DNA of 64,000 nt from Spisula solida. Taxonomy: Eukaryota > Mollusca > Bivalvia > Venerida > Mactridae. Positions 28,849-40,620 of this stretch are shown here, one piece after another. The notes under the pieces are model-generated. The model saw only the letters and a program-made list of their open reading frames with translations, was not told the DNA's origin and searched no databases. Positions within the stretch are counted from its first letter, which is position 1. Every line of letters begins with the position of its first letter. The stretch lies in contig OX365955.1 of the NCBI GenBank assembly GCA_947247005.1, forward strand, positions 14,179,322-14,243,321, written 5' to 3'. The position numbers and the translations under genes are program-made.

Positions 28849-29105
28849 TGAAATAATCAGGATTAATTTCAATCAAAATTCAATCCATTTTATTTCGGCT
28901 CGATCATGCACGGGTTTTATTGTATTACTTTATTATTATTACTCATGAGTGTAGTTTTTATCGTCACTACACACCAGGCCAATCGACCGTTACAATTTAT
29001 ACTGCTCATCCAATGTAGACTATTGTGACGTATACAGGCACCCTTTATAACCGCTTGTAACCGGGTTTTCGGCCTCATTCTGCTAACAAACGCTTCAGCT
29101 AAACC
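28849..29105 (+). repeat. 257-bp direct repeat, copy 1
   Basis: It is almost identical to 33919-34175 (one difference noted: CCGCTTG versus GCGCTTG). It begins TGAAATAATCAGGATTAATT and ends CTTCAGCTAAACC, and includes one GGCCTCATT motif of the subterminal type. Confidence 0.92.
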
Positions 29106-29109
29106 TACG

Positions 29110-32100
29110 AGTTAGATGTTTTACAACTGTGCACACCTTGGACGGCGAGATTTCGAGGTCAAATGAATGTGGGACGGCGAATTTAAACACAAATATTGCT
29201 GTGAGACATTGAAGATGGTAGAAAAGATAAGTAATGTGTTTATTGTTTTTGTAGTCATTGCATGACACGTAGAACAGGTCATATATTCAAAAGGTATCAA
29301 AGAAACGAAGAAATGTGACAAATAATTAATTTGAATTCATGCAGCACGCTTTTTTACTTGACTCACAGTTTTGTGCCTTACGTAATGAGTTGAATTTATA
29401 TTGCTTTGGTAAATATCGAACCTTCATGATAGTTTTGTCATGAGTCTGTAATGCATATGTTCATGTAATGATAGCTGTGGCACGAGCCTGTTCATAGCAC
29501 AAGTTTTGGCATATCTATATAAACACATGAGTTGGGTTTTAGTCTGAACCTGTCGTGTCGAACGGTGGTTGTGTATGTTCTGTTTGTTATTTCAACACTT
29601 CTGCATTGACAAGGGATGTATATTGATTTTAATAAATTATTGGAGTTAATCGTGAAGCGGACCATGCACTTACATTAGTACTCTTGGTTTGTCGCCTAAA
29701 CGCCACGTGGTAAAAAGTTACTGGTACCATTTTTATTTTGTCTTCAGTACAACAGTACAGCTTAGTGCGTTTGTCTCGGAAAGGAAATGTTTTATTGTTT
29801 TGGTTTATAGCTAAGAACGTTTAACTTCGAACATCCGTACATTGTCTTCATTTTAACTTATCGAAACCTGCTATGCTAGGGTAGCGAAAGCACACGACGA
29901 TTAATTAGCGACAGGTCAAATGCTGTCGGCTATACTTCTTATAGCACAGGGTAAAGCCACGTGGTGAAATTTTATTTTGTTTTACTACTTGGTGGCTTAT
30001 AGTTAGCGACCCGGGCGAATATCTGGTGTACTGGTATGATTTTGTATTACCTGGCAGGTGAATTAATTAGCAGACTTGATTAACAATTGTAAACTTTGAC
30101 TGATCATTTACATTTGTAGTTTGCCACTGTGACGTTTGACTGATTCGACACTTGGTTTGTAAAGATAAAAATTGTTTTGGTTACATTGTAATATGTTTAT
30201 ACTGATACGCTCTAGGGTAGTAGAGTACGCTTGTTGTACCACGGAATTCACGTGCATTTCTGGCGTACTTTAGAATGGATTTAAGATCGGCGAATGTGTC
30301 ATTATGTTTAGTGTTTAACAGCGGCCGGTGTTTTTATAAATCACCTACAGTTGAGCACGAGATTGTAACTAGTACTTTGTTATGCCAATCAACGGCACGA
30401 CTTTCTTCTAACTTTTTAGTAGTGGATGACTGATCACTGTTTTTTCAAATCTAGGCTATAAGGTTAACAATTAGGATAGTCCGGCGAGTTTGATATGCCC
30501 CTCGAACTTTCATTAGCATAATTTAACAGTTGATTATGCTGTATATATCTATAGTGTCGTTGGTATGTTTTCATGGGCTGGAAGTGTCAGAGGACGCTTA
30601 GGTCCGATGCAAACACAAATCTAGGTGACCGATACTGCTAGTTTGCTCGCGGAAATTTATATATTCAACGCAATAACCTTGTGTGTGCATAGGGGCCGGG
30701 ATCATGTCAATTTATCCCTGCTGTAGCAAGATTCAAAACTTACTCGTGGTACAGTAAGCATTTTAAGTAGGTTTATCCACGGTGTTCAATTAACACATAC
30801 TTGCATTATACTACCAGTGGTCTATATTGAAATATAATCTAGGATCATGTGGTCCTGGGCAGACTACACTATTAGGGTCTTTAAGAGAAGGAATTATGTA
30901 TATTTTGTATAATTATCGCGATTAGTTAAAATTATCAAGTGAAGACACTGTTTATTACACTTCTATATGTTTTATTGTAGTTGTAATATGATTAAAGAGA
31001 AACTGGAATGTTGCAGGAGCTAGGAAAGGGATTGGCGTCAACGGAAGGCATTGGTTCTGATTCCACTTCATTAAAAGGGCATCCGATCAAAACTGCAGTT
31101 TAGGTTAAGTATAATTAATACATACATAGTTTAATTTGTGCTTGTCATATTTGTTTAGCATCAGTCTGTTACTGCGAAGATGTCAAAGTTACGAGTGCAC
31201 ATGTGACGTTTAGTAATTTTACGGTAATGCTGTTGGTTCGGTATGCAATTTTACATCAGAAGAACGTATGGTGCGGGGAGTTCGGCGAGATCCTCGCCCT
31301 CTATGAACATAATTAAACAGCGGTTATCTGGCTACAGTGTATATCTATGACTCGATTGTATGCTTTCATAGGAGAATATCACATTGGCGCTCGATGTGTG
31401 GTACAAAAACAGAGCGCAAGGGCCGATTTTGCGCAATTTGCTTGAAAAATTGATATAGTCGGCACAGGGCCTTGTATCGGATTCTTGCTGGGGTTTGGGT
31501 CGGGTCATTATCTCCGCACTATATGTGATATGATAGATTCATTGTTTTTGAGGTCATTAAGTTCACTAAGTTTTTTATGTGGATTAACGTATCCTGTCGG
31601 CGGTCACATTAGTTTACTATACATTCAAGTTTATGTTTTAATGGCAACTGCATATATGTATATGGCGACATAAAGGAATTCCAATCAGGCGCTGTTGATA
31701 TGAAAACAAACGCCATATCCCGAGTAAGATAATCACAAGACCATGGTAATGGTTCATTGGACGTATTTCGAAATGGCATCATTCTTTTGGACGCTAGCAA
31801 ATTCCGGATTGTACATTCAGGGTATAAAATGTAATTACAGGTATTGGCAGTTCCAAAAATGAAATACGACAGTATTTATATCGCTAGGCATTATTATAAC
31901 TAATGTATACAATTTAGTTTCAGGTACTTTGGTTGTGGTTATTTATACATGCGATATGTATATTAGTTTATTGTTAACATCTGAGACGATTGAAACAGGA
32001 AACTAAATACTACGTGTTAGGGAAAAAGAAAACGATCTTTTAAAATACAATGATGAGTTCATTCAGAGCATAAATATTCCCCTGTTAGGTAATTGACCGG

Positions 32101-32740
32101 TAATGATACATTATATATTTTCGGTATTGCTTTGTTGACGTACCATCGAGAGGGAAAGGCTTAGTATGAATAAAATTGTAATTTCGGAATTTTTGACAGC
32201 TGGAATTTAGTCTTTCAATTTTTTACTTGGATTCAATCCCTTACTGGGTTGGACAGAGGGTAATATTCAGAAACATACGAGATTTAAAGCTGTGCCCAAC
32301 TTCCGGTCTTATTAAGGGTCCCACATACTACACTCGGGGAAAACGAGGTGATCTTTATCGAATATTCCTTAAACCATGTTTGAAATGATGTGAATGTTTT
32401 ATCAAACGTATACATTTTAAAAATGATGCATGAAGCATCGAATATTTGTCTGGGGCCTTTTCCGGAGTCATGTTTCATTTGAATTGAGATACTTGAGATA
32501 ATTTCATGGTGGTAGAGGAATGTTATAACAAAGCTATTGAAAAGAAGATAATTAATCAATTTGGGCCTAAACATATTCAAAATTAAAACAATTACATTTT
32601 AACAGTAGATATAGATATTACAACGACTGGATTCCACAGGGCCGACTGGTGCTACATTTCAAGACCGAATTAGATAGCTCTAGAGAATTATTGTCGAAAA
32701 TAGTATAGGAATTTTGGGGAAATAAAATCATTATTTTATT
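29110..32740. other. Interior of the large element, no gene recognised
   Basis: Moderately AT-rich sequence with no ORF above 100 codons and no recognised repeat. Two sites with GCCACGTGGT (about 29701 and 29955) sit in similar surroundings (followed by TTTTATTTTGT), suggesting an old internal duplication. Confidence 0.4.
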
Positions 32741-32745
32741 TTGTG

Positions 32746-33930
32746 GCGGAAAATTCTTCAATTTAGGAGCGATCGGGGGTGTACATGGGTCTAATCAATG
32801 TGGATAGAATAACTTTTATACATTGACTACATTGCATGCTTATAATCGCTTTATTCCACAGTGAAAAATGTGGGGTGAACAGCGAGTAATAAGCTTCTAA
32901 AACCAATCTACGGGCTTGGGTTAAATAAGCATTAAAGAACTGGCCAGATAGCTTTGACTAGGCGCTCTTTAATAGCTTTGTTTTGAGTAGGATCTTTGCT
33001 CGCCAAGCGGCGATGGTTTATTTGTTGCACTGGTTTATTTATGTACAAGCGTACTTATTGTTCGGCATGCGCCGATTATTGCTCGCCATGCGGCGAATAC
33101 TAGTATTGGAATATTGCTCGGCATGCGCCGATTCTTGCTCGCCATGCGGCGAATACTAGTATTGGAATATTGCTCGGCATGCGCCGATTATTGCTCGCCA
33201 TGCGGCGAATATTGCTCGGCATGCGCCGATTATTGCTCGCCATGCGGCGATTATTCACTTGGGTACAGGCGGGTACCTTGCGGACTGACTGGTTTTATTG
33301 CACGCCAGGCGGCGTTTATAATAGTTAAAATGGTAGGCCATGCGGCCATGGTTCGTTTGAATGCCATGCGGCATTCATGTATATTCTTCATACGCCAGGC
33401 GGCGTCAACATAATGAGAGTTACCGTGCAACATGGGAAGGGTTTTCGGATTTCAAAAATGTCGCCCCTGATCGCTCCAAGTAAATTCATTAATAGCATAT
33501 CTTTCTCCGCAGTGTATAAATGCGGAGGAATTCGTCATATGTGTAACTCCGTAGTGTTTAAATACGGAGTGATTACTTGTTTTAATTCTACGCTGCCATG
33601 ACCATATCTGCCAAAATACACATTAATCCGTCTGTTATACGTATATATTTGAAATATATTATCATAACAATTGGTTATATAGAAGTACCAAATGCTAGAA
33701 TTATACAGTATGAATCATACAAAGTGGTTGTCGTTATTGATCATAATAGTTTGGCAACACCGAACGGGCACTCATTGGTCCTCTCGTATTTATAATTGTG
33801 TAATAACAACTACACACCGTAAGCGCGTATTGAATGGTGACAATACCAAACCCAATAGGATAATGGAGGGACGCGGAAGATTGAGTGCTGGTTGGGATTT
33901 TTGTCGGGCTAAGAGTCCTGAAATAATCAG
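32746..33930 (+). repeat. Hairpin module, copy 1 (~1.18 kb)
   Basis: It matches 34870-35996 almost base for base, apart from one extra ~56-bp unit in the hairpin array. It begins GCGGAAAATTCTTCAATTTA and ends CTGAAATAAT, running directly into the 257-bp repeat at 33919. It contains about 15 short inverted repeats between 32856 and 33569 (listed separately). The ORFs across it are incidental to the 21-bp periodicity. Confidence 0.92.
32998..33569. repeat. Cluster of short hairpins with covarying stems
   Basis: Type 1 hairpins have loop ATGC, AGGC or AAGC: TCGCC/GGCGA (33000-33013, 33083-33096, 33039-33052 offset copies at 33139-33152, 33195-33208, 33237-33250), TCGGC/GCCGA (33062-33075, 33118-33131, 33174-33187, 33216-33229), ACGCC/GGCGT (33302-33315, 33392-33405), GGCC/GGCC (33336-33347) and GAATGCC/GGCATTC (33359-33376). 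Type 2 hairpins have a loop beginning GTG and ending AAA: CTCCGCA/TGCGGAG (33505-33527) and CTCCGTA/TACGGAG (33547-33569), with CCACA/TGTGG (32856-32873) nearby. Stems differ while pairing is kept. Confidence 0.85.
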
Positions 33931-34175
33931 GATTAATTTCAATCAAAATTCAATCCATTTTATTTCGGCTCGATCATGCACGGGTTTTATTGTATTACTT
34001 TATTATTATTACTCATGAGTGTAGTTTTTATCGTCACTACACACCAGGCCAATCGACCGTTACAATTTATACTGCTCATCCAATGTAGACTATTGTGACG
34101 TATACAGGCACCCTTTATAAGCGCTTGTAACCGGGTTTTCGGCCTCATTCTGCTAACAAACGCTTCAGCTAAACC
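33919..34175 (+). repeat. 257-bp direct repeat, copy 2
   Basis: This is the second copy of 28849-29105, 5070 bp downstream and abutting the end of hairpin module copy 1. Confidence 0.92.
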
Positions 34176-34869
34176 CCCGCCCACCACACCCTTATCACGC
34201 CATTTTAATGGAAATAAGGATAGAATGTTGGTATGAATGATATTGCCTCTAATGTTTATATGTTACAGTATTGTGGACTGGTTTATAGTGTGGACTTGGT
34301 ATAGCGGCATTTCCGAGTAGAATATAATCTAAGACAGCACTGTGTCATCCAGGTAGAAGTCCTGGCGTAGTTCCGACATATAGTAATGTTAAGCGAGGAC
34401 ACATACCATTCAGGACGTCTGACGTTCATCAGAACAAAGTCATTATAGTTCAGCAAGAATCTGTGCGGAAGGACATGGAACAATATCAAGTATCCGAGGA
34501 TTATTCTGTGACCATCTACTACAGTGTTTAAATCTAGTGTTAGTTCTTCATTAATAAAATTATAATTTTTTACGTGTGCAAGTGCTGGCGCTGAAATTCA
34601 GAGATGCGGGAAGACATTATGTGTAATATATACCAAGTGCGTTATACGTTGTCGGGGTTAATATATTTGTATTATGCAATTGAAGTTTCTCTTATGTAAG
34701 ATGTCGCATACAGTAAGGTTTCACAAACGAACCTAATCAAATATATTAATATCTGGGTCAATAAAAGCAAAAATTTAACAAGTAAAGTTCAATATTGGAA
34801 AGTCTGTTTAAGAAAGTGAAACCTTGTTGTACGCAATGTTTTAGTATTTTTAAATCAAACCGTCTGGCA

Positions 34870-35996
34870 GCGGAAAATTCTTCAATTTAGGAGCGATCGG
34901 GGGTGTACATGGGTCTAATAAATGTGGATAGAATAACTTTTATACATTGACTACATTGCATGCTTATAATCGCTTTATTCCACAGTGAAAAATGTGGGGT
35001 GAACAGCGAGTAATAAGCTTCTAAAACCAATCTACGGGCTTGGGTTAAATAAGCATTAAAGAACTGGCCAGATAGCTTTGACTAGGCGCTCTTTAATAGC
35101 TTTGTTTTGAGTAGGATCTTTGCTCGCCAAGCGGCGATGGTTTATTTGTTGCACTGGTTTATTTATGTACAAGCGTACTTATTGCTAGGCATGCGCCGAT
35201 TATTGCTCGCCATGCGGCGAATACTAGTATTGGAATATTGCTCGGCATGCGCCGATTATTGCTCGCCATGCGGCGAATATTGCTCGGCATGCGCCGATTA
35301 TTGCTCGCCATGCGGCGATTATTCACTTGGGTACAGGCGGGTACCTTGCGGACTGACTGGTTTTATTGCACGCCAGGCGGCGTTTATAATAGTTAAAATG
35401 GTAGGCCATGCGGCCATGGTTCGTTTGAATGCCATGCGGCATTCATGTATATTCTTCATACGCCAGGCGGCGTCAACATAATGAGAGTTACCGTGCAACA
35501 TGGGAAGGGTTTTCGGATTTCAAAAATGTCGCCCCTGATCGCTCCAAGTAAATTCATTAATAGCATATCTTTCTCCGCAGTGTATAAATGCGGAGGAATT
35601 CGTCATATGTGTAACTCCGTAGTGTTTAAATACGGAGTGATTACTTGTTTTAATTCTACGCTGCCATGACCATATCTGCCAAAATACACATTAATCCGTC
35701 TGTTATACGTATATATTTGAAATATATTATCATAACAATTGGTTATATAGAAGTACCAAATGCTAGAATTATACAGTATGAATCGTACAAAGTGGTTGTC
35801 GTTATTGATCATAATAGTTTGGCAACACCGAACGGGCACTCATTGGTCCTCTCGTATTTATAATTGTGTAATAACAACTACACACCGTAAGCGCGTATTG
35901 AATGGTGACAATACCAAACCCAATAGGATAATGGAGGGACGCGGAAGAATGAGTGCCGGTTGGGGTTTTTGTCGGGCTAAGAGTCCCGAAATAATA
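34870..35996 (+). repeat. Hairpin module, copy 2 (~1.13 kb)
   Basis: It is near-identical to 32746-33930 and has one fewer ~56-bp hairpin unit. All hairpin types are preserved. It ends GTCCCGAAATAAT and is not followed by the 257-bp repeat. Confidence 0.92.
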
Positions 35997-36497
35997 ACAG
36001 TTTTGTTTTTATAAAAGCCTAATTTATAGTTCAACAAGCAGGGCATCATTTCCCAAATTTACTTATTCAGAACGTGGTACTTAATTACACTTATATAACT
36101 TCCAGTTATGGTTAACGTTTATTTCCTGAAATATAAGACAAATAGAAAATTATTTGAAAGATTGCATCCTTTTTCATACATTAACCCTTACCAGGGCCTC
36201 GATTTTCATTAACAAAATATTAGGCAATGTATTGCAGGTTCCTTATACTTATCAATGTCATTGAATACATTATTAATTAGCAATAGAAAGAGATATTTAC
36301 TTTACATGTATTCATTTATTTATTTTAATAATATTTCTATGTAATACCGGGCCTCGTGTGAGGATTAAACCACAAATGGGGCCTCATTTCCACATTTTAT
36401 TTCTACAAAGGTTGCATATATTGATGTAACGCATTTTCTAACACAATACAATCGCATTTAAGGTGCTTTGGTTCACATTTAATTGAATAGTAATGTA

Positions 36498-38430
36498 CAC
36501 TTGACGAATGTTCTAAGTACACACTTTTAGAACTAGAACAATCAGGAACATTTATCAATTAAACTCAATAAAACTTTTCAGATGTCATATGTTGGCGATT
36601 GTCTTTAATACAAAAAAAGAAAATACAAGATCCATGTGAAAATCATTGATACGTGACGAAAATGACAAAATCACATTTTTCTCGTGCACACATCTCAAAT
36701 ATGTGTAAATTTGTTCAAATCATTTAATACACGATTTACATTCGACACCCAAACAAAAAGCCATAAAATATTCAGTTGTATATGGCGCGAATGACGCTAG
36801 AAGAGCGCGCACGTGCGGTCGGAATGCTCGAAACTGGCATCTCAATAAGACGGGTAAGATTATATTCATTAATTGTCTGTTTTTGGGTTAAGAGCCCGTG
36901 TAAACAATTATTGTTATGGTAGTTGCATTGATTCATGAAAAAAAATCACGTTTCTAATGACTCGTTTTAAAATTGAGACGTCAAATGGCGTCATTTACAT
37001 TTAGTCGCTACATACGTCAAAATACGTATATGACAATATCTGACTGAAAGATATATTATTTAAATATCATGAAATAATGTTGAATCGTTAAATTGAACAA
37101 AGTATGTCCATTTTTTTGTATGGAGCAACTTGAAGTTGAGGTTGGAAGTAACTTTCGATAGGCACTTATCATCAGAATCACTACTGCAAATTAGCAAAAC
37201 TCACTATTTTCGGTCAATCATGTCTTTTTTAAGGTACGGGTACATTGTCATCTCATGTACAATTGGATTTCGATGTATTTATTTCTTATTTCAGGTTGCA
37301 CTGGTATTCAACCGTCAACCGCGGACGATATCTATGCTGCGTAATAAATTCCTAGCAACCGGAAGTGTAGTGGATCTACGCAGACAACCCAGAAGGAAAG
37401 TAACCACTCCTCAACAAGACCGACAGATAATGCTGGCTCATCTCAGAAATCGCCGATTGACTGCCCGGGATACAGCCAGAACAACAATCGGGAATCACCA
37501 GAGGCCCGTCAGTGACACAACGGTACGTAAACGTTTACGTCAATTTGGATTACTTTGTCATCGAAAGTTGGAATTCTGCTGACTCAAAGACATCGTACTT
37601 TGCGGAGAAATTGGGCTAGGTTAGGTTAGGTTCACACGAGCCGACTGGGCTAACGTCGTATTTGCCGATGAGTCAAGATATACCGTACCTGGGAATGACG
37701 GCCGAGCCCGTGTTTATAGGCGAAATGGTGAGAGGTTCGCCCAGGTGTGTGTGCACGAGAGAGATCGGTACGGAGGTGGGTCGGTGATGGTATGGGGTGG
37801 TATATCATTTCATACCAAAACAGATCTTGTTGTAGTGAATGGGAACCTGAACGCCGCACAATTCCAACAACAGATTGTGATACCCCATGTTATTCCCCAT
37901 GCTCAGGCCAACAGAGGTATGATGCTCGCGCAAGATAATGCTCCCTGTCACACAGCCCGTGCGACTCGCCACATGCTTCAAACAAACCACATCCGCACTC
38001 TGGAATGGCCGCCTTGTAGCCCGGACCTTAATCCGATAGAGCACGTCTGGGATACGTTGGGGCGACGCATCCGGGCAAGACGGCAACCCCAGAACAGACA
38101 AGAGCTCATAACGGACCTTGTACAAGAGTGGAATGCACTCCCTCAGCGATTTCTTCACAACTTCATAAATTCAATGCGTCAGAGATGTCAGGCTGTTATC
38201 AGGGCACACGGTGGACATACCCGATATTGAAGTGTGACTTTGTTATTTTAAGCTATGAAATAAATGGTCATTTTCTAATATGTTGTTATTATATTTCAGA
38301 ATCGTAAGTAACTCCACATGATAGACAATAGATTCCCGATTCCAACGGTCTATTCGGTTTACTTATTGGTCTAATATTTTTTCAGTTAAATGAAAATTAA
38401 AAAGTGTGTACTTAGAACATTCGACTAGTG
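36498..38430 (+). mobile_element. Tc1-family transposon nested in the large element
   Basis: The ~1.93-kb element is flanked by TA (36496-36497, 38431-38432). Its inverted ends start CACT and share CGAATGTTCTAAGTACACAC (36505-36524 and reverse complement within 38400-38423). It interrupts the right terminal repeat of the 12.6-kb insertion, so it is younger than that repeat. Confidence 0.92.
36782..38230 (+). pseudogene. Tc1-family transposase with intron, frameshifted
   Basis: This DD34E transposase catalyses cut-and-paste transposition of the surrounding element. Exon 1 (36782-36853) encodes MARMTLEERARAVGMLETGI and ends CGG|GTAAGA. Exon 2 starts at 37295 after TTATTTCAG and carries a helix-turn-helix region (SIRRVALVFNRQPRTISMLR across the junction), then RRKVTTPQQDRQIMLAHLRN. 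The frame breaks near 37568 (after LLCHRKL) and again at a triple AGGTT near 37617-37631. It then continues to TGA at 38228-38230 with FADESRYTV, QDNAPCHTA and SPDLNPIEHVWDTLGRR. The aspartate of QDN and the glutamate of PIEH are separated by 34 residues. The two shifts make it inactive as it stands; otherwise it looks young. Confidence 0.9.
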
Positions 38431-38623
38431 TATATATACCGATTAATTCGAGAAAAAACATGTACCCCTTCGGGGCCTCATTGTGAGAATTGCTCAATGA
38501 TGACAAGGTGGCATCATCCGGATTCTGTTATAGGATTGATCAAAGAACAAGAAAATCCAAAAACATTTTGTATAGAAGACATTGCACGGTTACCCTAAAA
38601 ATTGCGATTTATCTGCCGGACTA

Positions 38624-39170
38624 CAAGGACATCAATAACAGACTAGCAAAAGCAAGATCGGCATTATATCGACTAAGATCAATATGGAAGTCTAAACAAT
38701 ACACACCGAAAAATAAAGTTGCGAATTTAGAACAGCAACGTTAAATCCATACTATTATATATGGACGTAAAAGCTGGAGAGTGACAAAAGCCCCCCCCCC
38801 CGTGGCTGCATCAGACAGATCTGCAGAATATTTTAGCCTAATAAAATATCCAACAAAAACCTACTCAACATAACCAATTCCATCTGTATCGTCCAACAAA
38901 TCATACAGAGACGTTTTCGATGGCTAGGACATGTCCTCGGAATGCCAGTATCAAACAACATGAAAATAGCTCTTCGGTGGGCACCTCAGGGTAAGAGACC
39001 AAGGGAATCCCCAAGACCACATGGCGCCGAACAGTAGAAGCAGAACTGAGGGAATTAGGACTAACCTGGACAGAGACAGAAGCCAAAGCTAAGAAAAGAG
39101 CTGGATGGAGAAATCATGTGGCGGCCTTACGATCCGGTACGGATTATTTACAGAGAATAATGTAGGAATA
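38624..39170 (+). pseudogene. RTE-type LINE ORF, 3' fragment of the interrupted copy
   Basis: It continues the fragment at 25765-26009: KDINNRLAKARSALYRLRSI, then a decayed stretch ending YGRKSWRVTK, then QQIIQRRFRWLGHVLGMPVS, ALRWAPQGKRPR and, after a frameshift, RRTVEAELRELGLTWTETEA and GWRNHVAALRSGTD. This is the typical C-terminal end of RTE LINE ORFs (RW(I/L)GH and ALRW.P.GKR...TWRR blocks). Stops and frameshifts show it is not functional. Confidence 0.85.
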
Positions 39171-40399
39171 ATGCACACCATTTCATTGTTTGAATATCAC
39201 TAAATGTTTTGCTGATATGGTAGCACAAACTTCTATTTCACTTTTTAGCTTGTTATTCGAATTGTTTAATGTATCGTCACGTAGGTTATATCCAGACAAA
39301 TTGCCTGGGCACTTATGAAGTACAATCATAAGTCTGAGTTCCTCTAGCAATGCAGCTCATTTGTGTCATAATAAATATACCAGCAATTTATAAACACCAA
39401 AGTGGATTGAATGTGTTTGACGTTTAATTAATAGCATAATAAGGTTATGTAAGCAATTAATGACATGGGCGAAGGGGATTACGTGAAGTTATACGTAAAA
39501 CTCACTTAAGGTGGATTCCATCCTTTTCGGTAAAAGAGAAATGTACGTCAGAATGTAATGATATTTGGTAAAATTGAAGTATGATATGTGAACTTTACAA
39601 ACGCACGACTTTCGGATCAGCAGTTTAATAGAGCTCTTGCCGGATACGAACACTGGGTCACCTATTTGTTAAAATGTTACGAAAGTTTATAATATGAAGT
39701 CAGAAACACTTGAACTTTGATTACTCTCCGACTTGAATCGTTGTACCATTTCTTTCACGGTGAATATTTGCCGGATAAAGTACAACTACAACTTGCCTGG
39801 ATCAGCTGCTGCACGGTTTTATCGTGCGATACCCACCGTATTCACGTTTGAGGTGACATTCCTCAACTATATTCTAGCATATAGATTCGACAGTGAAATA
39901 TTTTATCGTATGCTACCCACCAAATTCACGTGTAAGGTGACATTCCTCAACTTTGAGTCTAACATGATACTCGCCAGGATCAGCTAGTGCACGATTTTAG
40001 CGTGTGATGGTCACCATGAAAATTGTAATTCTTCCTTTTAAATTCTTTAGAAATCTAGCATGTTATTTTCTTCTAACCGTATTTTAATGAACTGGGATTA
40101 GAGAGGCATGCTGACATTGAAACGATGTTCTTGTTAAAAGGTTGGTCACGGTAAACTTGAAATTATCAAATTTACAGTAATAAAAGTAGTTTCAATTTTT
40201 AAATGCAAGGTATTGTTTTAACAAAGTTTTTATGGAATATGTTAAACCCAAACAAATTCTTTAATTCTTTAATAACTAACATTATAGGGACAAACATCAA
40301 AGAATATATATATGATCTTTGCAAACATGTACATGGTTTGTGGGAATTAATTAACTTTTAAGACGTCCCTGGTTGCTTTGTTTAAACAGTACCCTGGTG

Positions 40400-40620
40400 T
40401 GGCCTCCGTAGCTCAGCGGGTCTAGTCTGGCGACACGAGCTCAAATCCGAGTGGAGGCACACATATGCTCGCTGTGTTTCAGAAGAAAGCTGACTGGCAA
40501 ATAAAGGCTAAGCTCGGCATTTTCAAACAAGTATGTAATAACAACTGACCAGACCCCGGGAAGTGACTTGAAGAACTCAATGGTAGCCTTTAATTTGATC
40601 CTATGGTAAGAAGATTATTC
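40400..40620 (+). mobile_element. tRNA-headed SINE
   Basis: The head GCCTCCGTAGCTCAGCGGGT is tRNA-like (A box TAGCTCAGCGGG, B-box-like GCTCAAATCC, closing GGAGGC). Non-tRNA sequence follows. The 3' end is uncertain. Confidence 0.55.

Larger units (their letters stand above)
26010..38623. mobile_element. 12.6-kb transposon-like insertion with long terminal inverted repeats
   Basis: Its ends are inverted (TAGTCCGGCAG at 26010, CTGCCGGACTA ending at 38623) and it is flanked by CAA on both sides (26007-26009, 38624-38626). It sits inside an RTE LINE; removing it with one CAA restores the LINE frame (PTH then KDINN). The terminal repeats run to about 26490 on the left and back to about 36190 on the right once the nested Tc1 is removed. 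Shared blocks include GACATTGCACGG, AGCAATTCTCACAATGAGGC, CACCTTAAAT, AATGCGTT and spaced GAGGCCC motifs. A 3-bp duplication fits PIF/Harbinger, CACTA or Academ; the ends decide none. No outer transposase ORF is seen: the interior has no ORF above ~160 codons, and the longest belong to Tc1. Confidence 0.8.

Noticed and set aside
33114..33413. Cysteine-rich repeat ORF (YCSACADYCSPCG units), also open in the second copy at 35107-35481
   Set aside because: The units are the 21-bp hairpin repeat read in frame. Both copies are recent duplicates, so the shared open frame is not evidence of selection, and there is no splice or start context.
37617..37631. TTAGG-like repeat resembling arthropod telomere sequence
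   Set aside because: Only three units, within a Tc1 transposase gene; explained by slippage.
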